NCBI RefSeq assembly: GCF_011682145.1
Contig: NZ_WHJH01000004.1
Location: 62,001 to 126,000, forward strand
Direction of reading: 5' to 3'
DNA from: Massilia mucilaginosa
Lineage (GTDB): Bacteria; Pseudomonadota; Gammaproteobacteria; Burkholderiales; Burkholderiaceae_D
DNA length: 64,000 nt
Shown here: in pieces, positions 42,481 to 51,065 of the stretch
Numbering within the stretch: the first letter of the stretch is position 1
Layout of the letters: every line of letters starts with the position of its first letter
The notes under the pieces: model-generated
The model's input: only the letters and a program-made list of their open reading frames with translations
What the model was told of the DNA's origin: nothing
Database searches by the model: none
Translations under genes and position numbers: made by a program

Positions 42481-42508
42481 CGGCTGGTGTCAGACCTGAC
42501 ACCAGCCG
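42481..42508. repeat. 13-bp hairpin containing the TGTCAGACCTGACA core
   Basis: CGGCTGGTGTCAG, AC, and the exact complement form a near-perfect dyad between the dehydratase and AraD1 genes. The inner 14 bases are the same dyad found in the 14.5-kb array. It may modulate message stability inside the operon. Confidence 0.7.
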
Positions 42509-42526
42509 GTGACACGGAGACACATC

Positions 42527-43519
42527 ATGTTACTCGTCCAATTTACCAATGAAGCCGGCGCCCGCCGCGTTGCCGTGCTCGAACAAGACCTGCTGCGCGT
42601 TGTCGATGGCTATGCCAGCACCTACGCCCTGGCGCAAAAAGCCATCGCAAGCAAGACCACGCTGGCCGAACTGGCCGCCGCCGCCATCGGCGCCGAGATC
42701 CATTCCTTTGAGGCGGTCGCGACCGCCGGCCGCCTGCTGGCGCCGCTCGACCATCTTGATGCCGCCCACTGCTACGTCACCGGCACCGGCCTGACCCACC
42801 TCGGCAGCGCCGACACGCGCGACGCCATGCACAAGAAAATCGGCGGCGATGTCGAGACCTTGAGCGACAGCATGAAAATGTTCCGCATGGGCGTGGAAGG
42901 CGGCAAGCCCGCCGACGGCGCGCGCGGCGTGCAGCCGGAATGGTTCTACAAGGGCGACGGCTCGGTGGTGCGCGCCAGCGGCCAGCCTTTGCTGATGCCC
43001 GACTTCGCCCTCGACGGCGGCGAAGAGCCCGAAATCGCCGGTCTGTATCTGATCGGCGACGACGGCCAGCCGCACCGCCTCGGCTACGCCATCGGCAACG
43101 AATTCTCGGACCACGTGACCGAGCGCCAGAATTACCTGTACCTGGCCCACTCCAAGCTGCGCAATTGCGGCCTCGGCCCGGCGCTGCTGGCCGGCGAACT
43201 GCCCGCGCATGTGGCCGGCACCTCGCGCATCATCGCGGCCGATGGTTCCGTGCGCTGGGAAAAGGATTTTGTCAGCGGCGAGCAGAATATGTCGCACTCG
43301 ATCGCCAACCTGGAATACCACCACTTCAAGTACGGCCTGTTCAACCGCGCCGGCGACGTCCACATCCATTTCTTCGGCACCGCCACCTTGAGCGTGGCCG
43401 ACAACATCACGGTCCTGGCCGGCGAAACATTCGAGATCGCATCTCCCGTCTTCGGCCCGGCCCTGCGCAACCGCCTCGACCGTGAGCAATCCACCTTTAC
43501 GAAAGTACACGCTTTATGA
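42527..43519 (+). CDS. FAH-family AraD1/GguC-like protein, probable L-2-keto-3-deoxyarabonate dehydratase
   Basis: I use the ATG at 42527 (330 residues) preceded by CGGAG. The C-terminal half has the fumarylacetoacetate-hydrolase-fold metal region (EEPEIAGLYLIGDDG, GYAIGNEFSDH). In this operon position, between arabonate dehydratase and semialdehyde dehydrogenase genes, the missing step is dehydration of L-2-keto-3-deoxyarabonate to 2-oxoglutarate semialdehyde. In the classic Azospirillum pathway that step uses a DHDPS-type enzyme, so an FAH-fold protein here is a non-homologous substitute. The assignment is inferred. Confidence 0.8.
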   Translation: MLLVQFTNEAGARRVAVLEQDLLRVVDGYASTYALAQKAIASKTTLAELAAAAIGAEIHSFEAVATAGRLLAPLDHLDAAHCYVTGTGLTHLGSADTRDAMHKKIGGDVETLSDSMKMFRMGVEGGKPADGARGVQPEWFYKGDGSVVRASGQPLLMPDFALDGGEEPEIAGLYLIGDDGQPHRLGYAIGNEFSDHVTERQNYLYLAHSKLRNCGLGPALLAGELPAHVAGTSRIIAADGSVRWEKDFVSGEQNMSHSIANLEYHHFKYGLFNRAGDVHIHFFGTATLSVADNITVLAGETFEIASPVFGPALRNRLDREQSTFTKVHAL

Positions 43520-45087
43520 CCATTACCGGTGAAGCATTGATCGGCGGACACGCCGTCCGCGGCAACGGCGGCGCGTTCCAGGCTGTCGATCCATCCACCC
43601 GCGCGCCGATCGCGCCGTCCTTTTACATGGTCGACGCCGCCCAGATCGATGAAGCCTGCCGCCTGGCGGAAGCGGCTTTCGATCCGTTCCGCGCAAGCAG
43701 CAATGAAGCGCGCGCGACTTTCCTGGAAACCATCGCGGCCCAGATCCTGGAACTCGGCGACGAGCTGATCGTACGCGCAATGACCGAATCCGGCCTGCCG
43801 CGCGCCCGTCTCGAAGGCGAACGCGGCCGCACCACGGGCCAGCTGAAGCTGTTCGCGGAACTGCTGCGCGAAGGTTCGTGGGCCGACGTGCGCATCGACA
43901 GCGCCTTGCCGGAGCGCCAGCCGCTGCCGCGTCCCGACCTGCGCCTGCGCATGATTGGACTCGGCCCCGTTGCCGTGTTCGCCGCGAGTAACTTCCCGCT
44001 GGCGTTTTCGGTGGCCGGTGGCGATACCGCCGCCGCGCTGGCGGCCGGCTGCCCGGTCGTGCTGAAAGCCCATTCCGCCCATCCGGGCACCTCCGAACTG
44101 GTGGCGCGCGCCGTGCTCAAGGCGATTGAACTGTGCAAGCTGCCGGTAGGCGTGTTCGCGCTGCTGACCGGCACCGGCAACGGCATCGGCCAGAGCCTGG
44201 TGGCGCATCCGTCGATCAAGGCGGTTGGCTTTACCGGCTCGCGTTCGGGCGGACAAGCGCTGATGGCCGTGGCCGCCGCGCGTCCGCAGCCGATTCCTGT
44301 GTATGCGGAAATGAGCAGCATCAATCCGTTTTACCTGATGCCATCGGCGCTGGCCGCGCGCGGCGAGCAGATCGCGACCGCCTTTGCCGGCTCGATGACC
44401 ATGGGCGTCGGCCAGTTCTGCACCAATCCCGGCCTCGTGCTGGGTTTGAAAGGTCCGGATTTCGACCGCTTTGCCGACCAGGCGGCGCAGGCTTTGTCAA
44501 GCATCGACGCGGGGACCATGCTGACGGCGGGCATCGCTTCGGCCTATCAGAGGGGCGTGCACAAGCTGGCGCAGCACGAGGCGGTCGATTCCTTGAAGGA
44601 AGCGACGCACACGGAAGGCAAGGGCGGTCCGGCCTTGTTCCGCACCAGCGGCAAGGCGTTCCTGAGCGAACAGGCGCTGCATGGCGAGATTTTCGGACCG
44701 GCATCGCTGCTGGTCGCCTGCGACAGCGTCGAGGAAATGCGCGCCATCACGGAAGGCCTGGAAGGACAACTGACCGCGACCGTGCAGATGGACGAGGGCG
44801 ACACCGAACTGGTGCGTGCCTTGCTGCCTGTGCTGGAGCGTAAGGTTGGCCGGATCCTGGCCAATGGCATGCCGACCGGCGTGGAAGTATCGACGGCGAT
44901 GGTGCATGGCGGACCGTTTCCGGCGACGTCGGACGGGCGCAGCAGCTCGGTGGGGACGGCGGCGATCCAGCGCTTCCTGCGGCCGGTGTGCTACCAGAAC
45001 CTGGCGCAGAGTTTGCTGCCGGAAGTGCTGCGCGACGATCATGAGGGCGTGTGGCGCCGCCGGGATGGGGCGTTGACGAAGTCCTGA
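43516..45087 (+). CDS. 2-oxoglutarate-semialdehyde (2,5-dioxopentanoate) dehydrogenase
   Basis: The 523-residue protein starts at an ATG overlapping the AraD1 stop (ATGA). It belongs to the long ALDH group with ASNFPLAFSVAGGDTAAALAAG in the cofactor region, base E265 (YAEMSS) and nucleophile C302 (GQFCTNPG), typical of 2,5-dioxovalerate dehydrogenases (KGSADH type III-like). It oxidises 2-oxoglutarate semialdehyde to 2-oxoglutarate with NAD(P)+, the last step of the oxidative pentose route, feeding the TCA cycle. Confidence 0.93.
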   Translation: MTITGEALIGGHAVRGNGGAFQAVDPSTRAPIAPSFYMVDAAQIDEACRLAEAAFDPFRASSNEARATFLETIAAQILELGDELIVRAMTESGLPRARLEGERGRTTGQLKLFAELLREGSWADVRIDSALPERQPLPRPDLRLRMIGLGPVAVFAASNFPLAFSVAGGDTAAALAAGCPVVLKAHSAHPGTSELVARAVLKAIELCKLPVGVFALLTGTGNGIGQSLVAHPSIKAVGFTGSRSGGQALMAVAAARPQPIPVYAEMSSINPFYLMPSALAARGEQIATAFAGSMTMGVGQFCTNPGLVLGLKGPDFDRFADQAAQALSSIDAGTMLTAGIASAYQRGVHKLAQHEAVDSLKEATHTEGKGGPALFRTSGKAFLSEQALHGEIFGPASLLVACDSVEEMRAITEGLEGQLTATVQMDEGDTELVRALLPVLERKVGRILANGMPTGVEVSTAMVHGGPFPATSDGRSSSVGTAAIQRFLRPVCYQNLAQSLLPEVLRDDHEGVWRRRDGALTKS

Positions 45088-45108
45088 ATCGCCGCAGCTA
45101 CTAAAGGT

Positions 45109-45150
45109 CCGTCGTCCCCGCCGAGGGCCGCCTTGGCGCGGGGACGACGG
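45109..45150. repeat. CCGTCGTCCCCG hairpin in the arabinose operon
   Basis: A perfect 12-bp stem with an 18-base loop lies between the semialdehyde dehydrogenase and SDR genes. It is related to the hairpin at 11187-11227 (shared GTCGTCCCCG arm). It has no T-run. Confidence 0.6.
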
Positions 45151-45171
45151 CGGAAAAACGTTGGAGACACC

Positions 45172-45939
45172 ATGAAAAAATCAGCCACCTACCCGAGCCT
45201 GTCAGGCAAACGGGTATTCATCACCGGCGGCGGCACTGGCATCGGCGAGTCGCTGGTCGCCTCGTTCGCCGCCCAGGGCGCCCAGGTCGCCTTCGTGGAC
45301 ATCGTGCGCGACGCCAGCGAAGCGCTGTGCCTGCGCGTCGCCGAATCCGGCGCCCCGGCACCGCTCTTCCGCCACTGCGACATCACCGACATCCCCGCCC
45401 TGCAAGCGACCATGGCCGACCTGGCCGCGCAGCTGGGCGACTTCGACATCCTGGTCAACAACGCCGCCAACGACCAGCGCCACCAGACCGAAGACGTCAG
45501 TGTCGAATTCTACGACCAGCGCATCGCCATCAACCAGCGCCCCATGTTCTTCACCTGCCAGTCGGTCCTCGCCGGCATGAAGAAGAAGGGCCTTGGCTCC
45601 ATCATCAATGTCGGCTCCATGTCGTGGCACGCCAAGAACGGCGGCTACCCGGTCTACACCGCCACCAAGGCGGCCACGGTCGGCCTGACCCGCGGCCTGG
45701 CGCGCGACTTCGGCGCCCACGGCATCCGCGTCAACACCGTCACGCCCGGCTGGGTCATGACCGCCCGCCAGCTCGACCTGTGGGTCGATGAAGCCGGCAA
45801 GGCCGACATCAAGCGCAACCAGTGCCTGCCCGGTCCGCTGATGCCGGACGACATCTCGGCCATGATCCTGTTCCTCGCCTCCGACGACAGCGCCATGTGC
45901 ACCGGCCAGGATTTCGTGGTCGACGCCGGCTGGATCTGA
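45172..45939 (+). CDS. SDR sugar dehydrogenase, probable L-arabinose 1-dehydrogenase
   Basis: The ATG at 45172 follows a TGGAGA site; 255 residues. Rossmann motif TGGGTGIGES (near 15-24), NNAAND, S149 in GSMSW, and Y162/K166 in YTATK give a complete classical SDR. The early HCDITD suggests NAD binding at the adenine pocket. It resembles D-xylose and L-arabinose 1-dehydrogenases. In this operon it should oxidise L-arabinose to the lactone hydrolysed by the SMP-30 protein. Confidence 0.88.
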   Translation: MKKSATYPSLSGKRVFITGGGTGIGESLVASFAAQGAQVAFVDIVRDASEALCLRVAESGAPAPLFRHCDITDIPALQATMADLAAQLGDFDILVNNAANDQRHQTEDVSVEFYDQRIAINQRPMFFTCQSVLAGMKKKGLGSIINVGSMSWHAKNGGYPVYTATKAATVGLTRGLARDFGAHGIRVNTVTPGWVMTARQLDLWVDEAGKADIKRNQCLPGPLMPDDISAMILFLASDDSAMCTGQDFVVDAGWI

Positions 45940-45989
45940 CCCCGCTTTCCAACATAACACCCAAAACAAAAACGATTCAGGAGACAAGC

Positions 45990-47540
45990 ATGAACATCAT
46001 CCAACGCAGCATCGCCGCCATCAGCCTGCTTACCGTCAGCGCGTGGCCGGCGTTCGCCGCGGTCAACGTGACCATCGACGCCGGCAAGCCAGGCCCGGTC
46101 ATCAACAAGAACGTCTACGGCCAGTTCGCCGAGCACCTCGGCACCGGCATCTACGAAGGCATGTACGTCGGCCCAGGTTCCAAAATTCCGAACACCAAGG
46201 GCTGGCGCAACGACGTCGTCGGCGCCCTGAAGCAACTGCACGTGCCGCTGGTGCGCTGGCCGGGCGGCTGCTTCGCCGATGAATATCACTGGAAAGACGG
46301 CATTGGCCCGCGCGCCAAGCGTCCGGTCAAGGTCAATACCAACTGGGGCGGGGTGGAAGAGAGCAACGCCGTCGGCACGCACGAATTTTTCGACCTGGTC
46401 GACCTGCTGGGCGCGCACGCCTACGTCAACGGCAACCTCGGTTCCGGCACCGTGCAGGAAATGGCGGACTGGGTCGAGTACATGACCTCCGACAGCAAAT
46501 CGAGCCTGGCCAACCTGCGCCGCAAGAATGGGCGCGACAAGCCGTTCAAGGTCGCCTACTTCGCGATCGGCAACGAGGCCTGGGGTTGCGGCGGCAATAT
46601 GACGCCCGAGCACTACACCAATCTGTACAAGAATTACGAGACGATGCTCAAGGCGCCGAAGGAAAGCCGGCCCCTGATGATCGCCAGCGGCGGTAACGAT
46701 CACGACACCAAGTGGACCGATGTGATCAGCAAGAACGCCAAGGCGCAAACCTCGGCCATCAGCTTTCACTACTACACCATCCCGACCGGCAAGTGGGAAG
46801 GCAAGGGCGCAGCCACCGGTTTCGCCGAGCCGCACTGGATCTCGACCCTGGCGAATACCTTGAAAATCGATTCGATGATCAAGAACAATATCGCCGTACT
46901 GGACAAGAACGATCCCGAGAAGAAAATTGGCTTGTACGTGGATGAATGGGGCACCTGGTACGACGTGGAAACCGGCACCACGCCCGGCTTCCTGTTCCAG
47001 CAGAACACCTTGCGCGATGCGGTGGTGGCCGCGCTCAACTTCAACATTTTCCACCAGCACGCCGACCGCGTTCACATGACCAATATTGCGCAGATGGTCA
47101 ATGTGCTGCAGGCCATGATTCTGACGGAAAAGGACAAGATGCTGCTGACGCCGACCTATCACGCCTTCCACATGTACGTGCCGTTCCAGGATGCGACCTC
47201 GTTGCCGCTGACGGTGGCGGACGACACGGCCTACACCTTGGGCGAGACCACGATTGTCGGCATCAGCGCGTCGGCGGCGCGGGCCAAGGATGGCAAGCTG
47301 TACCTGTCGCTGGTCAACACCAATCCGGGCAAGCCGGCGGATGTGGTGGTCAATGTGTCGGGTAAGCAGTTGGCGGCGGCGACTGGCCGCGTGCTGACGG
47401 CAACGGCAATGGACGCGCACAACACCTTCCAGAACCCGCAAGCCATCAAGCCGGCGCCGTTCAGTGCCAAGGCGAATGGCGGTAAACTGACGGTGACCGT
47501 GCCGGCGAAAGCGGTTGTGGTGGTGGCGCTGGAAGGCTGA
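45990..47540 (+). CDS. Exported GH51 alpha-L-arabinofuranosidase
   Basis: I use the ATG at 45990, 6 bases after an AGGAGA site; 516 residues. It starts with a signal peptide (SIAAISLLTVSAWPAFA). GH51 catalytic residues are E196 (GNEAWGCGG, acid/base) and E319 (YVDEWGTWYDVE, nucleophile). It removes terminal alpha-L-arabinofuranosyl groups from arabinan, arabinoxylan or oligosaccharides, in the periplasm or outside. Most bacterial GH51 enzymes are cytoplasmic, so the clear export signal is notable. Confidence 0.94.
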   Translation: MNIIQRSIAAISLLTVSAWPAFAAVNVTIDAGKPGPVINKNVYGQFAEHLGTGIYEGMYVGPGSKIPNTKGWRNDVVGALKQLHVPLVRWPGGCFADEYHWKDGIGPRAKRPVKVNTNWGGVEESNAVGTHEFFDLVDLLGAHAYVNGNLGSGTVQEMADWVEYMTSDSKSSLANLRRKNGRDKPFKVAYFAIGNEAWGCGGNMTPEHYTNLYKNYETMLKAPKESRPLMIASGGNDHDTKWTDVISKNAKAQTSAISFHYYTIPTGKWEGKGAATGFAEPHWISTLANTLKIDSMIKNNIAVLDKNDPEKKIGLYVDEWGTWYDVETGTTPGFLFQQNTLRDAVVAALNFNIFHQHADRVHMTNIAQMVNVLQAMILTEKDKMLLTPTYHAFHMYVPFQDATSLPLTVADDTAYTLGETTIVGISASAARAKDGKLYLSLVNTNPGKPADVVVNVSGKQLAAATGRVLTATAMDAHNTFQNPQAIKPAPFSAKANGGKLTVTVPAKAVVVVALEG

Positions 47541-47570
47541 TTACTGCGGACAGCGTTGCCATTCGCACCA

Positions 47571-47626
47571 CCGCCCCGTCGTCCCCGCATCTGCGTGGAG
47601 TCGTTTCCGGCAGTGCCGGAAACGAC
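47571..47626. repeat. Intergenic hairpin before the GH43 endo-arabinanase gene
   Basis: GTCGTTTCCGGCA, one base, and the exact complement form a 13-bp stem at 47600-47626. A CGTCGTCCCCGC arm like those of the other hairpins precedes it at about 47577. It may be a compound dispersed repeat. Confidence 0.6.
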
Positions 47627-47655
47627 GGTCTCGCGTTCACTTGGGAATTTTCACA

Positions 47656-48666
47656 ATGCGTTCTTTGATCCGATCGCTCGCCTGTATCGCCAGCATTTTC
47701 CTCTCCACCGCCCACGCCAAACAAGTCAGCGTCCACGACCCCGTCATGGCCAAGGAAGGCAACACCTTCTACCTGTTCAGCACCGGCCCCGGCATCACCT
47801 TCTACAGTTCGCCAGACATGCGCAACTGGAAGGAAGAAGGCCGCGTATTCCCGGGCGAACCCGCCTGGGCCAAAACAGCCGCCCCCAGCTTCAACGACCA
47901 CATCTGGGCGCCGGACATCTACTTTCACGACGGAAAATACTACCTCTACTATTCCGTCTCCGGTTTTGGTAAAAACACCTCCGGCATCGGGGTGACCACC
48001 AACGCCACCCTGAACCCGCGCGCCGCCAACTATCAATGGCAAGACCAGGGCATGGTCCTGCAATCGATCCCCGGCCGCGACAACTGGAACGCCATCGACC
48101 CCAACATCGTGGACGACAGCAGCGGCACGCCGTGGATGTCGTTCGGCTCGTTCTGGAGCGGCATCAAGCTGGTCAAGCTGGATGCCTCGCGCACCCGCCT
48201 GGCCGAGCCGCAAGCCTGGCACACCATCGCCCAACGCACGCGTCCGGCCGGCGTGCCCGAGGAAGAAGCCGGCCCGGCCGAAATCGAAGCCCCCCACATC
48301 CTCAAAAAGAATGGCTATTACTACCTGTTCGTCTCCTGGGGCCTGTGCTGCAAGAAAGAAGCGAGCACCTACCACGTGGTCATGGGCCGCTCGAAACAGG
48401 TCACCGGCCCCTACCTCGACCGCGCCGGCAAGGACATGGCCAAAGGCGGCGGCTCGCTGCTCATCGACGGCAACGCGCAGTGGAAGGGCGTCGGCCACAA
48501 CAGCGCCTACACAATCGACGGCAAGGACCTGCTGGTCATGCACGCCTACGAAACCGCCGACAACTACCTGCAAAAGCTCAAAATCCTCGACATGGCGTGG
48601 GACCAGGACGGCTGGCCCACGGTCGACCCGCAAGACCTGAACCGCTACCAGAGCAAGCAACGATAA
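47656..48666 (+). CDS. Exported GH43 endo-1,5-alpha-L-arabinanase
   Basis: The ATG at 47656 gives 336 residues with a signal peptide (SLACIASIFLSTAHA). GH43 residues are D28 (SVHDPVM), D148 (NAIDPNIVDD) and E211 (EIEAPHIL). Features such as VHDPVMAKEGNTFYLFSTGPG and WAPDIYFHDGKYYLYYS match arabinan endo-1,5-alpha-L-arabinosidases (subfamily 4/5 type). It cuts the arabinan backbone into oligosaccharides that the TonB receptors can import. Confidence 0.92.
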   Translation: MRSLIRSLACIASIFLSTAHAKQVSVHDPVMAKEGNTFYLFSTGPGITFYSSPDMRNWKEEGRVFPGEPAWAKTAAPSFNDHIWAPDIYFHDGKYYLYYSVSGFGKNTSGIGVTTNATLNPRAANYQWQDQGMVLQSIPGRDNWNAIDPNIVDDSSGTPWMSFGSFWSGIKLVKLDASRTRLAEPQAWHTIAQRTRPAGVPEEEAGPAEIEAPHILKKNGYYYLFVSWGLCCKKEASTYHVVMGRSKQVTGPYLDRAGKDMAKGGGSLLIDGNAQWKGVGHNSAYTIDGKDLLVMHAYETADNYLQKLKILDMAWDQDGWPTVDPQDLNRYQSKQR

Positions 48667-48673
48667 GGCTGTC

Positions 48674-51031
48674 ATGAAACGACACTTCCTGGCTGTCGCG
48701 CTGACGGCGGCCTGCGCGCTGCCGGCGGTCGCCGCCGAACGCTTTGCGCTGGCCGACGTGCGCCTCACCGCCAGCCCCTTCCTCGACGCCCAGAACACCA
48801 ACCTGCGCTACCTGATGGCGCTCGAGCCCGACAAGCTGCTGGCGCCATTCCAGCGCGAAGCCGGCCTCCCGCTCAAGCAGGAAAGCTATGGCAACTGGGA
48901 GTCTAGCGGCCTCGACGGTCACATGGGCGGCCATTACCTGTCGGCCATGGCGCTGATGTTTGCTGCGAGCGGCGACCAGGAAGTGCTGGGGCGCCTGAAC
49001 TACACCATCGCTGAACTCAAAAAGTGCCAGGAAGCGAACGGCAACGGCTACCTGGGCGGCATTCCCGGCGGCGCCGATGCGTGGCAGGCCGTTGCCAAAG
49101 GCAAGCTCGAAGCGGACCACTTCTCGGTCAACGGCAAGTGGGTGCCCTGGTACAACCTGCACAAGGTCTACGCCGGCTTGCGCGATGCCTATCGCTACGC
49201 CGGCAACGAGGACGCGCGCGCGATGCTGATCTCGCTGTCGGACTGGGCCTTGAAGCTCACCTCCTCGCTGACGCCCGAACAGATGCAGGCGATGCTGCGC
49301 AGCGAGCACGGCGGCATGAACGAGGCCTTCGCCGACGTCTACCAGATCACGGGCGACAAAAAATACCTGGCGCTGGCGATGCGCTTTTCGCACCAGGCCA
49401 TCCTGGAACCGCTGCTCACGTCCCAGGACAAGCTGAGCGGCCTGCATGCCAACACGCAAATTCCCAAAGTCATCGGCTTTCAGCGCATCGGCGAGCTGAG
49501 CGGGGAGCGGACATGGCACGATGCCGCGCAGTATTTCTGGACCACGGTGCGCGAACGGCGCACGGTCGCCATCGGCGGCAACAGCGTCAAGGAGCACTTC
49601 CACGACGATCAGGACTTTTCGCCGATGGTGAACGAGGTTGAGGGCCCCGAGACCTGCAACACCTACAACATGCTGCGCCTGACGGACCTGCTGTTCCTCA
49701 GGGACCAGCAGGTGCGCTATGCCGATTACGTGGAGCGCGCGCTGTACAACCACATCCTGTCGTCGCAGCGCCCGCTTGATGGCGGCTTTGTGTACTTCAC
49801 GCCGATGCGGCCGAACCATTACCGCGTGTATTCGCAGGCCGACAAGGCGATGTGGTGCTGCGTCGGCTCGGGCATCGAGAGCCAGTCGAAATATGGCGAA
49901 TTCATCTACGCGCACGATGGCGACGCGCTGTTCGTGAATCTGTTCATCCCGTCCACCCTGCACTGGCGCGCGCAGGACGTGAAGCTGAGCCAGACAACCG
50001 GCTTTCCGGACGAAGGCAAGACGCGCCTGAGAATCGAATCGGACAAGGCATTCACGCTCAAGCTGCGCTATCCGGGCTGGGTCAGGCGCGGGGCGCTGCA
50101 GCTCAGGGTCAACGGCAAGCCGGTCAAGGTCGATGGCGAGCCGGGCGCGTACGTGAGCCTGCGGCGCGCATGGCGCAAGGGCGATACGGTCGATGTCACC
50201 TTGCCGATGCACACCACGCTGGAGCAGATGCCGGACAAGAGCGACTATTACGCGGTCCTGCACGGGCCGATCGTGCTGGCGGCCAAGACACAGTTGTTCG
50301 CGGATGAAAAGCTGAACTTTGCCGCCAATGCCACACGCATGGGGCATATTGCATCCGGGCCAGTGTGCCCGCTGGAGGCGGCGCCGGTTTTTGTGAGCAA
50401 TACGCGCGACTTCGTGGCGCGCTTCAAGCCGGTCAAGGGACTGCCGCTGACCTTCACGGCGCCCGGGCTGATCCAGGGGAAGGGTGCCGGGAGCCTGCGG
50501 CTGATGCCGTTCTTCCGCCTGCACGATGCGCGCTACATGGTGTACTGGCCGTATTCGACGCCGGCCAACCTGGCGCTCACGCAGGCGGCCACCGCCAGGG
50601 GCGAGGCGGAGCGGCTGGCCTTGACTGCGCTGACCATCGACCAGGTGGCGCCGGGCGAGCAGCAGCCGGAGTCCGATCATGGCTACCAGGCTGAAGGCGG
50701 CGATGCCGGGGTGAACAAGGGCAAGCACTGGCGCCATGCGAGCGGGTGGTTCAGTTATGTGCTCAGCGATGCCAAGCTGGAGGCGGTGGTGCTCAGGCTC
50801 AGTTTCTCGACCCTGGATGCGGGGCGCAAGTTCGATGTGGTGGTCAATGGCGAGACGATTGCGGCCGTGCAGCTCGATGCGCCGGCGGGACCGGAGGTGT
50901 ACACGCGCGATATCGCGATTCCCGCCGCAATCGCGGCGGGGTCGGCGGGCAAGCTCACCGTGAAGTTTGTTGCCAAACCGGGTTCGTTGGCGGGCGGATT
51001 ATATGGATTACGCTTGTTGCGAGCCGGTTGA
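48674..51031 (+). CDS. Exported GH127 beta-L-arabinofuranosidase
   Basis: The 785-residue protein has a signal peptide (FLAVALTAACALPAVAA). GH127 (DUF1680) features include the zinc/catalytic set E326 and C328 (PETCNTYNML) and C395-C396 (MWCCVGSGIESQ), where one cysteine acts as nucleophile, plus GGHYLSAMA and WYNLHKVYAGL. It splits beta-L-arabinofuranosyl links such as those on hydroxyproline-rich plant glycoproteins. It extends the locus to both anomeric types of arabinofuranoside. It lies 7 bases after the GH43 gene. Confidence 0.94.
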   Translation: MKRHFLAVALTAACALPAVAAERFALADVRLTASPFLDAQNTNLRYLMALEPDKLLAPFQREAGLPLKQESYGNWESSGLDGHMGGHYLSAMALMFAASGDQEVLGRLNYTIAELKKCQEANGNGYLGGIPGGADAWQAVAKGKLEADHFSVNGKWVPWYNLHKVYAGLRDAYRYAGNEDARAMLISLSDWALKLTSSLTPEQMQAMLRSEHGGMNEAFADVYQITGDKKYLALAMRFSHQAILEPLLTSQDKLSGLHANTQIPKVIGFQRIGELSGERTWHDAAQYFWTTVRERRTVAIGGNSVKEHFHDDQDFSPMVNEVEGPETCNTYNMLRLTDLLFLRDQQVRYADYVERALYNHILSSQRPLDGGFVYFTPMRPNHYRVYSQADKAMWCCVGSGIESQSKYGEFIYAHDGDALFVNLFIPSTLHWRAQDVKLSQTTGFPDEGKTRLRIESDKAFTLKLRYPGWVRRGALQLRVNGKPVKVDGEPGAYVSLRRAWRKGDTVDVTLPMHTTLEQMPDKSDYYAVLHGPIVLAAKTQLFADEKLNFAANATRMGHIASGPVCPLEAAPVFVSNTRDFVARFKPVKGLPLTFTAPGLIQGKGAGSLRLMPFFRLHDARYMVYWPYSTPANLALTQAATARGEAERLALTALTIDQVAPGEQQPESDHGYQAEGGDAGVNKGKHWRHASGWFSYVLSDAKLEAVVLRLSFSTLDAGRKFDVVVNGETIAAVQLDAPAGPEVYTRDIAIPAAIAAGSAGKLTVKFVAKPGSLAGGLYGLRLLRAG

Positions 51032-51065
51032 TGGAATGCGAGAAAGCCGGCTCGCTGCGCTTGGC

